A DNA stretch of 64,000 nt from an uncultured Amylibacter sp. (lineage in GTDB: Bacteria; Pseudomonadota; Alphaproteobacteria; Rhodobacterales; Rhodobacteraceae): contig CANMGS010000001.1 in NCBI GenBank assembly GCA_947497475.1, forward strand, positions 1,630,909 through 1,694,908. Direction: 5' to 3'. Positions 1-9,214 of this stretch are shown here, one piece after another (position 1 is the first letter of the stretch; every line of letters starts with the position of its first letter). Both the position numbers and the translations under genes were made by a program. The notes below the pieces were generated by a model, which was given only the letters and a program-made list of their open reading frames with translations, did no database searches and was not told the origin of the DNA.

Positions 1-136
1 CTTTAGCTTCTCAAAGCACATAACTGAGTGTAAGATTGACCCGCTTTCCGATCTTTGCGTTTCCAAAAGGCTTCATCCTGCTCATATGTTTTTAGGATAG
101 GAAACTTTCGTACCTCGTTTTGAAGCTTCATCTGTA

Positions 137-166
137 TTGGTTTCAGAAAAATCAAAACGCTATAAT
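137..166 (+). promoter_or_regulatory. Possible sigma-70-type promoter for hisC
   Basis: A TTGGTT hexamer (137-142) and a perfect TATAAT (161-166) are separated by 18 bp, about 55 bp before the hisC start. The 219-bp stretch before hisC holds no convincing gene. The call rests on motif match alone. Confidence 0.35.
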
Positions 167-219
167 CTCTAGCCTTTCTAAATCCACCCCGTTAGAAGGA
201 TTTTTGAAGGGACGATAAG

Positions 220-1302
220 ATGACGACTAAGCTTAATATTCAGCCAGGCATTATGGGTGTGAAACCCTATGTCGGTGGTGTCAGCAAAATCGATGGCAAT
301 GCCAATGCGATCAAGCTGAGCTCGAATGAAAATCCGCTTGGGCCAAGCCCAAAAGCGATTGCTGCTTATCAGGCAGAAGCGGGTTATTTGCATCGTTACC
401 CATCTGAAAGTCACACTGGGTTGCGCGAATTGATTGCCGCGACTTACAAATTGGATGTAGACCGCATTCTTATGGGTTGTGGATCGGATGAAATCATCAG
501 TTTTTTATGCCGTGCTTTTGCGGGTGAAGGGGATGAAGTCCTGTATACGGAACATGGCTTTGGCATGTACCAGATTTCAGCACGGCTTTCTGGGGCAACA
601 CCTGTGTCTGTGCCAGAGAAAAACCGTGTGACAGATGTGGATGCGCTTTTGGGGGCATGTACAGAAAACACGCGTCTGATATTCTTGGCAAATCCGAATA
701 ATCCAACGGGCACTATGACGCCTGACGCGGAAATTGTACGTTTGGCAGATAATATGCCAGAGGGGTGTTTGCTGGTTCTGGACGGTGCTTATGCTGAATT
801 CGTGTATGGTTTTGATGGTGGCGCTGCTTTTGTCGAAGCACGCGATAATGTTGTAATGACACGCACATTTTCGAAAATCTTTGGCCTTGGCGGTTTGCGT
901 ATAGGTTGGGGGTATGGCCCCAAAGAAGTTATGGACGTGCTTGGCCGTTTGCGTGGTCCGTTCAATGTCAGTTCGGCTGCGTTGGTTGCTGCAAAGGCTG
1001 CTTTGGAAGATACTGAATACACAGAACATTGCCGCGCAGAAAATGAAAAATGGCGTGGTTGGTTGGCTGCAGAACTGGAAAAGATTGGCCTGCCGTCTGA
1101 TCCATCATTCGCGAACTTTATTCTTATCCGTTTTAAGGATGAAGAAGAAGCTTTGGCTGCCAATGCGCATATGAATGAAAATGGTTTGATTGTGCGTATG
1201 GTTGCGAACTACAATCTGCCACATGCAATGCGTATTACAATTGGCGACGAGCAATCATGTCGTCAGGTTGTTGCTGCGTTGACAGAGTTTAAGGCGGGGT
1301 AA
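220..1302 (+). CDS. hisC: Histidinol-phosphate aminotransferase
   Basis: This is a class I/II PLP-dependent aminotransferase of 360 residues, the usual HisC length. HisC converts imidazole-acetol phosphate plus glutamate to histidinol phosphate; in this clade it may also serve aromatic amino acid transamination. Visible landmarks are the N-terminal SSNENPLGPSP substrate segment, the NPNNPTGT motif near residue 158, and the PLP-lysine motif TFSKIFGLGGLRIG near residue 217. An AAGGGA ribosome site lies 7 nt before the ATG. The stop codon overlaps the tyrC start as TAATG, so the two are probably translationally coupled. The pairing with prephenate dehydrogenase supports a shared role in tyrosine/phenylalanine synthesis. 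Confidence 0.95.
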   Translation: MTTKLNIQPGIMGVKPYVGGVSKIDGNANAIKLSSNENPLGPSPKAIAAYQAEAGYLHRYPSESHTGLRELIAATYKLDVDRILMGCGSDEIISFLCRAFAGEGDEVLYTEHGFGMYQISARLSGATPVSVPEKNRVTDVDALLGACTENTRLIFLANPNNPTGTMTPDAEIVRLADNMPEGCLLVLDGAYAEFVYGFDGGAAFVEARDNVVMTRTFSKIFGLGGLRIGWGYGPKEVMDVLGRLRGPFNVSSAALVAAKAALEDTEYTEHCRAENEKWRGWLAAELEKIGLPSDPSFANFILIRFKDEEEALAANAHMNENGLIVRMVANYNLPHAMRITIGDEQSCRQVVAALTEFKAG

Positions 1303-2225
1303 TGGCAGTTCTATACGAAAAAGTCGCTTTGATCGGTTTGGGTTTGATCGCTGGGTCATTGGCGCATGCGATGCGTCGTGGTGGTTTGGCCAATACGATT
1401 TCTGGATATGCACGCTCTGCTGAAACGCGCGAAATAGCTCGTGAGATTTCGTTGTGCGATGATGTTTGCGATAATGTTGCCGATACCGTTAAAGATGCAG
1501 ATTTGGTCATTTTATGCGTACCTGTTGGTGTGATGGGTGTTGTTGCCGAAGAGATGAAACCGCACTTAAAAAGAGGTGCGATTGTTAGTGATGTTGGCTC
1601 AGTTAAGGCTGCAGTTATAGCGAGTGTCGCACCACATATTCCTGAAGACGTGCATTTTATTCCTGCACATCCATTGGCTGGTACAGAACATTCTGGACCT
1701 CGCTCTGGGTTTGCTGAACTCTTTGATGACCGTTGGTGTATTCTTGTTCCTGTTGATGATACAGATCCTGATGCATTAGCGCAGTATGAGGTTTTTTGGA
1801 AAGCCGTCGGTTCTAATGTCGAGATAATGGGAGAAGAACATCACGATCTAACATTGGCTGTGACTTCACATGTCCCGCATCTTATTGCCTACACTATGGT
1901 GGGTGTCGCGGATGATTTGGAGCGAGTTACTGATAAAGAGGTGATCAATTTCTCCGCTGCAGGTTTTAGGGATTTTACACGTATTGCAGCCTCTGACCCG
2001 ACTATGTGGCGTGATGTTTTCTTGAATAATAAAGAGGCGACTTTAGATATTCTGGGCCGCTTTACTGAAGAGCTGTTTGATCTTCAAAAGGCCATCCGGG
2101 GTGGCGATGGCGATTACCTACACCAATATTTTACTAGGACACGTGCTATACGCCGTGATATTCTGGATGCAGGGCAAGATACGGATGTGCCAAATTTCGG
2201 GCGCAACCTGACCAAGGAGAGCTGA
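1302..2225 (+). CDS. tyrC: Prephenate/arogenate dehydrogenase
   Basis: This 307-residue NAD(P)-dependent dehydrogenase carries out oxidative decarboxylation of prephenate or arogenate in tyrosine synthesis. The N-terminal Rossmann fold shows VALIGLGLIAGSLA (residues 7-20). Family-typical segments follow: SDVGSVK near 96 and FIPAHPLAGTEHSG near 119, which contains the conserved catalytic-region histidine. A helical C-terminal dimerisation domain ends the protein. There is no fused chorismate mutase or ACT domain, which matches the alphaproteobacterial cyclohexadienyl dehydrogenase type. The start codon overlaps the hisC stop. Which of prephenate or arogenate is preferred cannot be read from the sequence. 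Confidence 0.92.
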   Translation: MAVLYEKVALIGLGLIAGSLAHAMRRGGLANTISGYARSAETREIAREISLCDDVCDNVADTVKDADLVILCVPVGVMGVVAEEMKPHLKRGAIVSDVGSVKAAVIASVAPHIPEDVHFIPAHPLAGTEHSGPRSGFAELFDDRWCILVPVDDTDPDALAQYEVFWKAVGSNVEIMGEEHHDLTLAVTSHVPHLIAYTMVGVADDLERVTDKEVINFSAAGFRDFTRIAASDPTMWRDVFLNNKEATLDILGRFTEELFDLQKAIRGGDGDYLHQYFTRTRAIRRDILDAGQDTDVPNFGRNLTKES

Positions 2226-2230
2226 TCACT

Positions 2231-3202
2231 ATGATCAATAGGGTGGCAGGTTTGGCTGTGTTGCTGGTGTTTGCAACGACAGCATATGCAAGTTTTGCAC
2301 CTGACACCTCTCCTATTCCACGCCTTCGTGGAAGTGGCCCTGATACGACTGCAGTTGTTTTTAATGGTTTGAACCGCTCACCGATCCCACCATTACGCAG
2401 TAGTTTGCAATCGGAGAGGTTTGGTAAGACGAAAGAAGAAATAGCTGCTTTGGTTCAAATCGCAGAACATGAACGCCAAGAGCGTCTCTTTAAAGAGCTA
2501 GCAAACAAATCACAAACGTCTGGTCAGAGTTTATCTATTGGGGTTGATCATATCAAAGCTTCTCCGATACCAAGATTACGTCCCAATTATATTGGTCGTG
2601 TCAAAACGACAAAGCGTGTTGCTTCTATTCAGCCTGTCAAACAACAATCTAGAAAAGAAGAAAGAAGAATTCGGTCACGTAAAGGGTCGGTTTGCGGTGT
2701 GCCTAGTATCAAGGGTATAAGTGTTGCAGGTATAAATGGTAAGGGACGATGCGGTATCGCGAAACCTGTAAAAGTGACGGAAGTTTCAGGTGTTGCGTTG
2801 ACACGCGAGCTAACTGTGAATTGTACAACTGCCAAACGGCTGAATTCATGGGTTTCACGCTCTGCTAAGCCTGTGATTGGGCGCCAAGGTGGTGGATTGC
2901 AGGCGATTCAGATAATTGGCGGCTATTCCTGTCGGACACGTAATAGCAGAAGAGGCGCTAAGTTATCGGAACATTCATTTGGTAATGCTGTAGATATTGC
3001 TGGTTTTAAGCTTCGCGATGGCACTGTTTATAGTGTGAAACGCAATTGGAGAAGCGGACGCGGAAGTTCAACTTTACGCCGTCTACATAAAACCGCTTGT
3101 GGGCCTTTTGGCACAGTATTGGGGCCAAATTCTGATCGGTTTCACGACGACCATTTCCACTTGGATATCGCAAAACACCGTGGAGGTGCGTATTGCCGTT
3201 AA
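2231..3202 (+). CDS. Extensin-like family protein (secreted)
   Basis: This 323-residue protein has an N-terminal signal-like hydrophobic stretch (residues about 5-21). A low-complexity region follows with three SPIPRLR/SPIPPLR-type repeats (near residues 27, 50 and 111). The C-terminal domain (about 155-323) matches the bacterial extensin-like family: CGVPSIKG, LSEHSFGNAVDIAGF and FHDDHFHLD. The conserved H/D residues in SEHSFGNAVD and DDHFHLD resemble metal-dependent D,D-peptidase active sites, so a role in cell-wall processing is plausible but inferred. AAGGAG lies 11 nt before the ATG. It follows tyrC by 5 bp and converges with the DUF2125 gene with a 4-bp overlap. Confidence 0.85.
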   Translation: MINRVAGLAVLLVFATTAYASFAPDTSPIPRLRGSGPDTTAVVFNGLNRSPIPPLRSSLQSERFGKTKEEIAALVQIAEHERQERLFKELANKSQTSGQSLSIGVDHIKASPIPRLRPNYIGRVKTTKRVASIQPVKQQSRKEERRIRSRKGSVCGVPSIKGISVAGINGKGRCGIAKPVKVTEVSGVALTRELTVNCTTAKRLNSWVSRSAKPVIGRQGGGLQAIQIIGGYSCRTRNSRRGAKLSEHSFGNAVDIAGFKLRDGTVYSVKRNWRSGRGSSTLRRLHKTACGPFGTVLGPNSDRFHDDHFHLDIAKHRGGAYCR

Positions 3203-4200
3203 TGCCGTTTCATGCGGGGCGCTTTACCAAGTGGAATGGGTCCAATGCTCATTACTCGGTTTGAAAAGCTTAAAGGTACATCCAGTGTTTCTTTATTGCC
3301 AGTAAGTAAGGCTACAAACCCGAGGCCTTTTTCAAGTGAACTGGCTGTTCCTGCGTCTAAAGTGCCCGAAGAAACGGCTAATTGAAGCATATCTTTCCAA
3401 TTTTTGGCACGGATTGCGATTTTACCTGTTGGGTAACCTAACCCGTCTATATCCAAAGTTCCTTTAGCTTGTATTTGTAATTCACCCCATTTGGCATCAA
3501 AGGTTTCGATATCCAAGTAGGTCATATTGGGCGCAGCCCCTTCGACAGCAATACGGTCCCATTGAGCATCGAAGGCTGCAGTCGTTTTGATTGTTAGTGT
3601 CTCAAAAGCGCTTGGCAGGATAGACTTAGGATCCAGCCATTTTTTGATAGCGGCAGATGGAACAAAATCATTTGCATCGAAGGCTATGTCATGTGCCATT
3701 TCCTTCGTTTCAGATTGTCGTGTGGCAAGAACGGCAGAGGCGATGCTGCTTTCTTGTTTATCACTTGTTTTCACTTTGAGATTTTTCAATGTAACGGTCG
3801 AGCTATCCAACTCTAGGCTTGTATTTGGTTCGAATATTAAGCTGCCACGCATATCTTCATTTGTAATCGTGAACTTTTTATAAGGCGTTGAAACAACCTG
3901 TTCAGATGGCCAAACTGCGATAAAGTGATTTGGCTTATAACTGAGCGATAAGATTTCAAAAAATGGTGCCTGCCATGCCCATCCCGATCGCGGATTTACG
4001 AGCTCAAGGTCAGTGATAGCTGTGTCGAAACGATTTGGAAAACCTTTAACAGATAAATCGGTATAATTTGCCACCCATCCTTTTTCGCGCCGCTCTTCTA
4101 GCCATGATGTTGCGGCTGCTTCATGTGCACTCGAGCCTATGAACCAATAACCAAACCATCCAAGTGACGCTATAATAAGTACACCAAAAATTGTGCGCAT
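3199..4200 (-). CDS. DUF2125 domain-containing protein
   Basis: This 333-residue protein begins with one hydrophobic segment (residues about 4-24) that should act as a signal peptide or membrane anchor, followed by a long soluble, presumably periplasmic, part. The overall pattern matches the alphaproteobacterial DUF2125 family, whose function is unknown: repeated beta-rich segments, a conserved FPNRFDT near residue 54, and PRSGWAWQAPFFEI near 70. Its ATG is divergent to the cyclotransferase gene with only about 64 bp between the chosen starts, so the two probably share a promoter region. Its 3' end overlaps the extensin-like gene by 4 bp. Confidence 0.8.
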   Translation of the reverse strand: MRTIFGVLIIASLGWFGYWFIGSSAHEAAATSWLEERREKGWVANYTDLSVKGFPNRFDTAITDLELVNPRSGWAWQAPFFEILSLSYKPNHFIAVWPSEQVVSTPYKKFTITNEDMRGSLIFEPNTSLELDSSTVTLKNLKVKTSDKQESSIASAVLATRQSETKEMAHDIAFDANDFVPSAAIKKWLDPKSILPSAFETLTIKTTAAFDAQWDRIAVEGAAPNMTYLDIETFDAKWGELQIQAKGTLDIDGLGYPTGKIAIRAKNWKDMLQLAVSSGTLDAGTASSLEKGLGFVALLTGNKETLDVPLSFSNRVMSIGPIPLGKAPRMKRH

Positions 4201-4264
4201 GATTTTATCCTGTTTTCATAAGTTTCTTCGGGTTATAGCATCTAAAGCAAGAGGAGCCAGTAGA

Positions 4265-4804
4265 ATGGTTGAAAATGGATTTTGGGTGTTTGGTTACGGA
4301 TCTCTGATCTGGCACCCTGAGTTTACATATTCCAAGAAACATATTGCGACACTTAATGGTTATGCACGTAGTTTTTGTATGTGGTCTATCCACCACCGTG
4401 GTACTGAAGATGCTCCTGGTTTGGTATTGGCTTTGGATGAACATGATCAAGCTGATTGCCGCGGTGTAGCATTTTTTATTGAGCCAGAGCATGCAGTAAA
4501 AGCGATTGCTGATTTGCGAGAGCGCGAATTGGTTTCATCTGCTTATTTGGAAATGTCTTTGCCAGTTACTTTAGACAATGGTGAACACATAGAAGCTGTG
4601 TCTTACGTAGTTAATCGTGATCATGTTCAATATTGCGGTGGTATGCCACTTGAAGAACAAGCGCAGATTATTGCACGTGCTGTTGGGGGACGAGGGCCAA
4701 ATACAGAATATTTATATAATACCTGTGAATGTTTAAATGGACTGGGTTTAGATGATGCTGATCTAGCTTTTTTAGAAAGTCGTGTGCGGGTTTTGGTAGC
4801 ATAA
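4265..4804 (+). CDS. Gamma-glutamylcyclotransferase, ChaC family
   Basis: This is a glutathione-degrading cyclotransferase that releases 5-oxoproline. The family signature FGYGSLIW(H)PEF stands at residues 8-19. A catalytic-glutamate region follows (LRERELVSSAYLE near 84), then the ChaC C-terminal EYLYNTCECLNGLGL. An upstream in-frame ATG exists at 4193, but GAGGAG (4251-4256) lies 8 nt before the ATG at 4265, and the extra 24 residues do not look like family sequence. I therefore place the start at 4265, giving 179 residues. It is divergent from DUF2125 and ends in a hairpin terminator shared with the convergent nfeD-like gene. Confidence 0.9.
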   Translation: MVENGFWVFGYGSLIWHPEFTYSKKHIATLNGYARSFCMWSIHHRGTEDAPGLVLALDEHDQADCRGVAFFIEPEHAVKAIADLRERELVSSAYLEMSLPVTLDNGEHIEAVSYVVNRDHVQYCGGMPLEEQAQIIARAVGGRGPNTEYLYNTCECLNGLGLDDADLAFLESRVRVLVA

Positions 4805-4805
4805 A

Positions 4806-4828
4806 AAAGGCCCCTAAAAGGGGCCTTT
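4806..4828. terminator. Bidirectional intrinsic terminator
   Basis: The perfect 9-bp stem AAAGGCCCC / GGGGCCTTT has a 5-nt TAAAA loop and A/T-rich flanks on both sides. It lies between the convergent chaC-like and nfeD-like genes and can serve both. Confidence 0.85.
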
Positions 4829-4831
4829 AAA

Positions 4832-5299
4832 TTACTTTACGTTTTCTACGTAGACCATCATGGGGTCCGCTTTTGTAACGCGGACACTTGCGCCAACTTT
4901 TGCTGTTTGACCATCTGCCCAGCGCGCTTGCCAGCGGGTGCCTTCAATTTCGACGGCACCGTTGCCTGAATCAAATTCAAGCACTTTGGCAGAACGACCA
5001 ACCAACAAAGATGAACGGTTGTTCAACGTTTCATCCGCAGCACCGCCACCATCGCCATATTTGGCCAATAAGAAACGTCCACCAAAGGTAAATACGATTG
5101 ACATAACTGCGTAAGTGGCGATTTGCGCAGGCCCTGACATATCTGGTGAAATAACCAATAAGCCTGCCATTGCCAGAGCTGCCAGCCCTGGCCAGATCAA
5201 GAAAAATGACATTGTTGCCATTTCAATAGACCCTAGAGCGAAGGCCAATATAACCCACCACCAAGGTGAAACGCCTTCAAGGAATTGGATGATTTCCAT
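4832..5299 (-). CDS. NfeD-like membrane protein (short form)
   Basis: This 155-residue protein has three hydrophobic segments (about residues 13-30, 34-51 and 57-79) followed by a soluble OB-fold tail with the family pattern GNGAVEIEGTRWQAR near residue 113. It lacks the N-terminal ClpP-like protease domain of long NfeD proteins, so it is the short form. It follows the SPFH gene by 14 bp with a strong AAAGGGG ribosome site. Such NfeD/SPFH pairs are widespread and are thought to act together in membrane-domain organisation or membrane protein quality control. Confidence 0.87.
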   Translation of the reverse strand: MEIIQFLEGVSPWWWVILAFALGSIEMATMSFFLIWPGLAALAMAGLLVISPDMSGPAQIATYAVMSIVFTFGGRFLLAKYGDGGGAADETLNNRSSLLVGRSAKVLEFDSGNGAVEIEGTRWQARWADGQTAKVGASVRVTKADPMMVYVENVK

Positions 5300-5313
5300 G
5301 AAATACCCCTTTC

Positions 5314-6258
5314 TTATCTCTTCTTATCGTCGCCCATGACCGCTTTTGCGATATCCGCAATGCCGCCAACAGAACCAATCAAATTAGATGCTTCCAATGG
5401 GATCATGACAGTCTTGGATGACGGAGATGAGGCAACATCGCGCAAGGCTTCGGTGTATTTTTGTGCGACGAAATAGTTGATCGCTTGTACATCACCCTTG
5501 GCAATCGCTTCGGATACCATTTGTGTGGCTTTGGCTTCCGCTTCAGCGGCACGTTCGCGGGCTTCAGCATCCAAGAATGCCGCTTCTTTACGACCTTCTG
5601 CTTCGCGAATTTGGCTTTCACGCTCACCTTCGGCTTGTAGAATGGCAGCTTGCTTCATACCTTCGGCCTGAAGGATTTCAGCACGCTTTGTACGCTCTGC
5701 TTTCATTTGGCGCGCCATGGCTTCGTTAATGTCTGATGGTGGTGCCAAGTCTTTGATTTCAACACGTGTAACTTTGACACCCCAAGGTTGGGCAGCGCCA
5801 TCAATAACACTTAAAAGCTTTGCGTTGATAACTTCGCGGTTTGACAAGCTTTCATCCAAGTCCATAGAGCCAACAACCGAACGAATGTTGGTTTGGCTTA
5901 GGTTTGAAAGCGCACGACGTAGATCAAGTACTTCGTATGCTGCTTTGGCTGCATCTACGACCTGATAGAAGGTCACCGCATCGGCCACGACCATTGCGTT
6001 GTCTTTGGTGATCACTTCTTGGCTGTCGATATCAAGAACGGTTTCCATCATGTTTATTTTGGCGCCGACTTTGTCCATCACTGGGATCAAAAAGTGTAAT
6101 CCAGGTTTTAAGGTGCGTGTGTAACGCCCAAAACGTTCAACGGTCCATTCGTCCCCTTGTGGAACGGATTTGACCATCATTAAGATTAAAATAATTGCAA
6201 AAATTAGCAGGAATAATGCAGACCCTGTGCTGGCGGCAATATCAAAAATACCAGACAT
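5314..6258 (-). CDS. SPFH/band 7 (stomatin-like) protein, QmcA type
   Basis: This 314-residue protein has one N-terminal membrane helix (about 12-30), then an SPFH domain with VPQGDEWTVERFGRY, VLDIDSQEVITKDN and RSVVGSMDLDE. A long alanine/glutamate-rich helix follows (about 190-260) that should oligomerise. Residues near 283 (SSKTVMIPLEASN) match the conserved stomatin-family tail. It is the first gene of a two-gene operon with the NfeD-like protein, the standard arrangement for this pair. GAGAGG lies 8 nt before the ATG. The molecular role, scaffolding or protease partnering, is inferred from the family. Confidence 0.9.
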   Translation of the reverse strand: MSGIFDIAASTGSALFLLIFAIILILMMVKSVPQGDEWTVERFGRYTRTLKPGLHFLIPVMDKVGAKINMMETVLDIDSQEVITKDNAMVVADAVTFYQVVDAAKAAYEVLDLRRALSNLSQTNIRSVVGSMDLDESLSNREVINAKLLSVIDGAAQPWGVKVTRVEIKDLAPPSDINEAMARQMKAERTKRAEILQAEGMKQAAILQAEGERESQIREAEGRKEAAFLDAEARERAAEAEAKATQMVSEAIAKGDVQAINYFVAQKYTEALRDVASSPSSKTVMIPLEASNLIGSVGGIADIAKAVMGDDKKR

Positions 6259-6419
6259 AAAGAAAACCTCTCGTTTAAAATTCTTAGTCTATACTTGGTG
6301 ATTAATCCAATTTTTTCAATCTTTATACAACCATAATGCTTGGAAAACTTTAGTTGGTTTTTGACTGGTCTCGGGCTAAGGTTTCGCTAAATCAATAGCT
6401 AATAGAGCAGGGCATAGTC

Positions 6420-7586
6420 ATGTCACAGGGACGAGCACCGACACCGCCACAATTTACACAGCCCGTTAACCAGATCATTTTTATGTTGGTCGTAATGGTT
6501 TTGGTTGGTGTAGGAGGAGTTGCTATATTACCCGCTGTTGCCCCAATATTTTTAGCGTCACCCTATTTGAACGGCTTCATTCTATTCGTTTTTGTGATCG
6601 GTGTGTTTTCATGTCTATGGCAAATGGGGGTGTTGGTTAAATCTGTCAGTTGGATTGAAAGTTTTGCAGTCGAGCGTGAAATCAATGGTGAGGCCCAAGC
6701 GCCTCTATTGTTGGCTTCGTTGGCAGCTTTATTAAAGAAGCGCTCAGCACGCCTAATGCTCACATCAACATCGACTCGCACAATACTAGATTCTGTTGCA
6801 ACACGTCTTGATGAAGGTCGTGAGATTACACGCTATATTATTAACTTACTGATATTTTTAGGGTTACTTGGTACATTTTATGGATTGGCAACAACTGTAC
6901 CTGCTGTTGTCGACACAATTCGATCATTAGCCCCGCAAGAAGGCCAAGATAGCATCAGTGTATTTGATAACCTTATGACGGGTTTAGAAAGCCAACTTGG
7001 TGGCATGGGCACAGCCTTTGGGTCGTCATTGATTGGCTTGGCTGGATCATTAATCGTTGGTTTATTAGATCTATTTTCTGGTCGTGGTCAAAATCGGTTT
7101 TTCCGAGAATTAGAAGAGTGGCTGTCTTCTATAACACGCCTAGGCGTTTCTGCTGGTAATGATGGTGATGAAGGATCATCAGGCACATTGGTTGCTGAGT
7201 TGTTAGAGCAAACGACACTTCAAATTGAAAATCAGCAGGATATTTTGCGTCAATTGCAGGAGCGTCGTTCGATCACTGATCAACGGATAGAGGCTTTGGG
7301 GGAAGCCGTTTCAAATATGGTTGATGCGCAAGTTTCATCACATGGTCATACGCAAAAAATCTTAGAACAAGTTTCCACCAGCCACGAACACATTTCAGAT
7401 GCACTTGCGACACAAGCTTATAAAGAGGAAATTGCGGTTTCCGAGCGTATGTCTGATCATTTGGAAAGTATTAGTAGCCAAATGACGAAGCTGATTGATG
7501 AAACACAGGCAGGGCGACGAGATTCAATTGCTGAATTGCGTGGTGATTTAGCAGTGTTAGCTAAAGCTCTACGTGGGAAAGGTTAA
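6420..7586 (+). CDS. ExbB/TolQ/MotA-like proton channel protein
   Basis: This 388-residue membrane protein has hydrophobic segments at about 19-40, 46-70, 143-165 and 200-220. The third and fourth surround the MotA/TolQ/ExbB core (FLGLLGTFYGLATTVPAVVD and GGMGTAFGSSLIGLAGSL). After about residue 225 the protein is soluble and helical, probably coiled coil. It is followed 3 bp later by a MotB/OmpA-like partner, so the pair should form a proton-driven, peptidoglycan-linked machine. No ExbD-type gene is present. It is longer than TolQ and ExbB (about 230-245 residues) because of the tail. Confidence 0.8.
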   Translation: MSQGRAPTPPQFTQPVNQIIFMLVVMVLVGVGGVAILPAVAPIFLASPYLNGFILFVFVIGVFSCLWQMGVLVKSVSWIESFAVEREINGEAQAPLLLASLAALLKKRSARLMLTSTSTRTILDSVATRLDEGREITRYIINLLIFLGLLGTFYGLATTVPAVVDTIRSLAPQEGQDSISVFDNLMTGLESQLGGMGTAFGSSLIGLAGSLIVGLLDLFSGRGQNRFFRELEEWLSSITRLGVSAGNDGDEGSSGTLVAELLEQTTLQIENQQDILRQLQERRSITDQRIEALGEAVSNMVDAQVSSHGHTQKILEQVSTSHEHISDALATQAYKEEIAVSERMSDHLESISSQMTKLIDETQAGRRDSIAELRGDLAVLAKALRGKG

Positions 7587-7589
7587 CGT

Positions 7590-9212
7590 GTGGCCTTGCT
7601 AAGGCGTAATAACGGGCAAGTTTCTGGCAGTATTTGGCCAGGTTTTGTAGACGCTATGACAGCGCTTTTATTGGTGCTGATGTTCGTTTTAACAATATTT
7701 ATGGTTGTACAATTTGTTCTACGAGAAACGATAACTGGGCAAGACACAGAACTGGATAATCTATCTGCACAAATTGCAGGATTAGCCGATGCATTAGGGC
7801 TAGAGCAAACGCGTAGTAAAGGATTAGAAGGTGAATTATCTGGTTTGCAAAGTGACTTAAAAACGGCAGAAAGCCAAATCGCACAACAAACGGCTTTAAT
7901 CGCTACTTTGACATCTGAGACTGAAAGCCAGAGAACGCGGATTGCTTCATTTGAACAACAAGTTGCTGGTTTGTTGGGGCAACGGAATAATTTAACTGAG
8001 CAATTGAATACCGCGCAAATCTCCTTAAAGGATCTGCAAGATGCGCAGGCCAAAACGTTGTCTGAAAAAGAAGCAGTACAACTTGCGTTAGTACAAGCGC
8101 GAGATGAGGTTGATAAACAGGTTGAACAGGCGCGATTGGCAGCTGCACAACGCGAAGCCATGGAAGCTTTGGTTGCAGACCTTAAAAGCTCTATTCAACT
8201 TAAGGATAATGAAATTGCTGCTGCTCAAACTGCTTTAAGTGAACAGGAAAAACAACGGCTTGTCGAAGTGGCTGCTGTAAAAGCGTTGCAAGAACGTTTA
8301 AAAGATTCACAAGACGAGTTAACGGCGATGACGCTTGCTTTAGAAGCGAAACGTAAAGAGGCTGAAAATACTTTAACTTTGCTTGCGGCTGCAGAGATTG
8401 CGAAGTCTGAAGCTATAGAACTTGTAAATAGGCAGGCAAACGATAAAGAAAAAGAAGCAGCGCTTTTAGCGCAAGCTAATAAGCTACTATCAGAAGAGAG
8501 AATTTTTTCAACGGACAGTCAACGTAAATTGGCACTTCTAAATCAGCAAACAAGTGCACTTCGTGGGCAACTGAATACATTGCAAGGATTACTAGATGCT
8601 GCAGAAGCGAAAGATACTGAAGCACAGATACAAATCGAAAGTTTAGGTAAGAATTTGAACAGTGCATTGGCTAAAGTTGCGTCGGAACAAAAACGCCGCG
8701 CTGAGCTAGAAGTTAAAGAACGTGAGCGTTTAGAAGCTGAAGCCAAAGATTTGAAAAAATTCAAATCAGAGTTCTTTGGGCGTCTACGTGATGTGCTGGG
8801 AGCACAAGAAGGTATTCGTATTGTTGGTGATCGTTTCGTTTTTTCATCTGAGATTTTATATACCGCAGGCTCTGCTCAACTGGGTGAGCGTGGTAAAGAT
8901 GAAATTAGGAAAGTTGCAAATATCATTCGAGATGTTGCTGATGAAATCCCATCCGAGATTGACTGGATATTACGGGTTGATGGACATACTGATAAAATCC
9001 CATTGAGTGGTGCAGGATTATACAAAGACAATTGGGAGCTTAGCCAAGCGCGAGCGTTGTCTGTTGTGAAATACTTGATCCAAGATTTAGGCATTCCAGC
9101 TAATCGCTTAGCTGCAAACGGGTTTGGTGAATTTCAACCCGTAGTAGATGGAGATGGGCCCGAAGCATTAGCATTGAATCGTAGGATTGAGTTAAAGTTT
9201 ACAGAAAAATAA
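7590..9212 (+). CDS. MotB-like/OmpA-domain peptidoglycan-binding partner
   Basis: This 540-residue protein starts at a GTG, 3 bp after the upstream stop. Residues about 17-45 form a single membrane helix carrying an aspartate (D21 in GFVDAMTALLLVLMF), the place of the proton-carrying Asp of MotB-type stators. A very long coiled coil spans about 48-390. The C-terminal OmpA/MotB domain (about 400-540) shows VDGHTDKIPLSG and the typical LSQARALSV and ANGFGEFQPV...NRRIELKF pattern, so it should bind peptidoglycan. It probably works with the ExbB/MotA-like protein just upstream. The geometry (short channel, very long rod, wall anchor) is notable. Confidence 0.82.
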   Translation: MALLRRNNGQVSGSIWPGFVDAMTALLLVLMFVLTIFMVVQFVLRETITGQDTELDNLSAQIAGLADALGLEQTRSKGLEGELSGLQSDLKTAESQIAQQTALIATLTSETESQRTRIASFEQQVAGLLGQRNNLTEQLNTAQISLKDLQDAQAKTLSEKEAVQLALVQARDEVDKQVEQARLAAAQREAMEALVADLKSSIQLKDNEIAAAQTALSEQEKQRLVEVAAVKALQERLKDSQDELTAMTLALEAKRKEAENTLTLLAAAEIAKSEAIELVNRQANDKEKEAALLAQANKLLSEERIFSTDSQRKLALLNQQTSALRGQLNTLQGLLDAAEAKDTEAQIQIESLGKNLNSALAKVASEQKRRAELEVKERERLEAEAKDLKKFKSEFFGRLRDVLGAQEGIRIVGDRFVFSSEILYTAGSAQLGERGKDEIRKVANIIRDVADEIPSEIDWILRVDGHTDKIPLSGAGLYKDNWELSQARALSVVKYLIQDLGIPANRLAANGFGEFQPVVDGDGPEALALNRRIELKFTEK

Positions 9213-9214
9213 GG

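Noticed and set aside
577..1163. Minus-strand ORFs opposite hisC
   Set aside because: hisC is certain on the plus strand; the opposite frames have no family match or ribosome site.
6420..9212. Zorya defence system
   Set aside because: Only the channel pair is present, with the long rod on the wrong subunit and no ZorC/D/E genes nearby.
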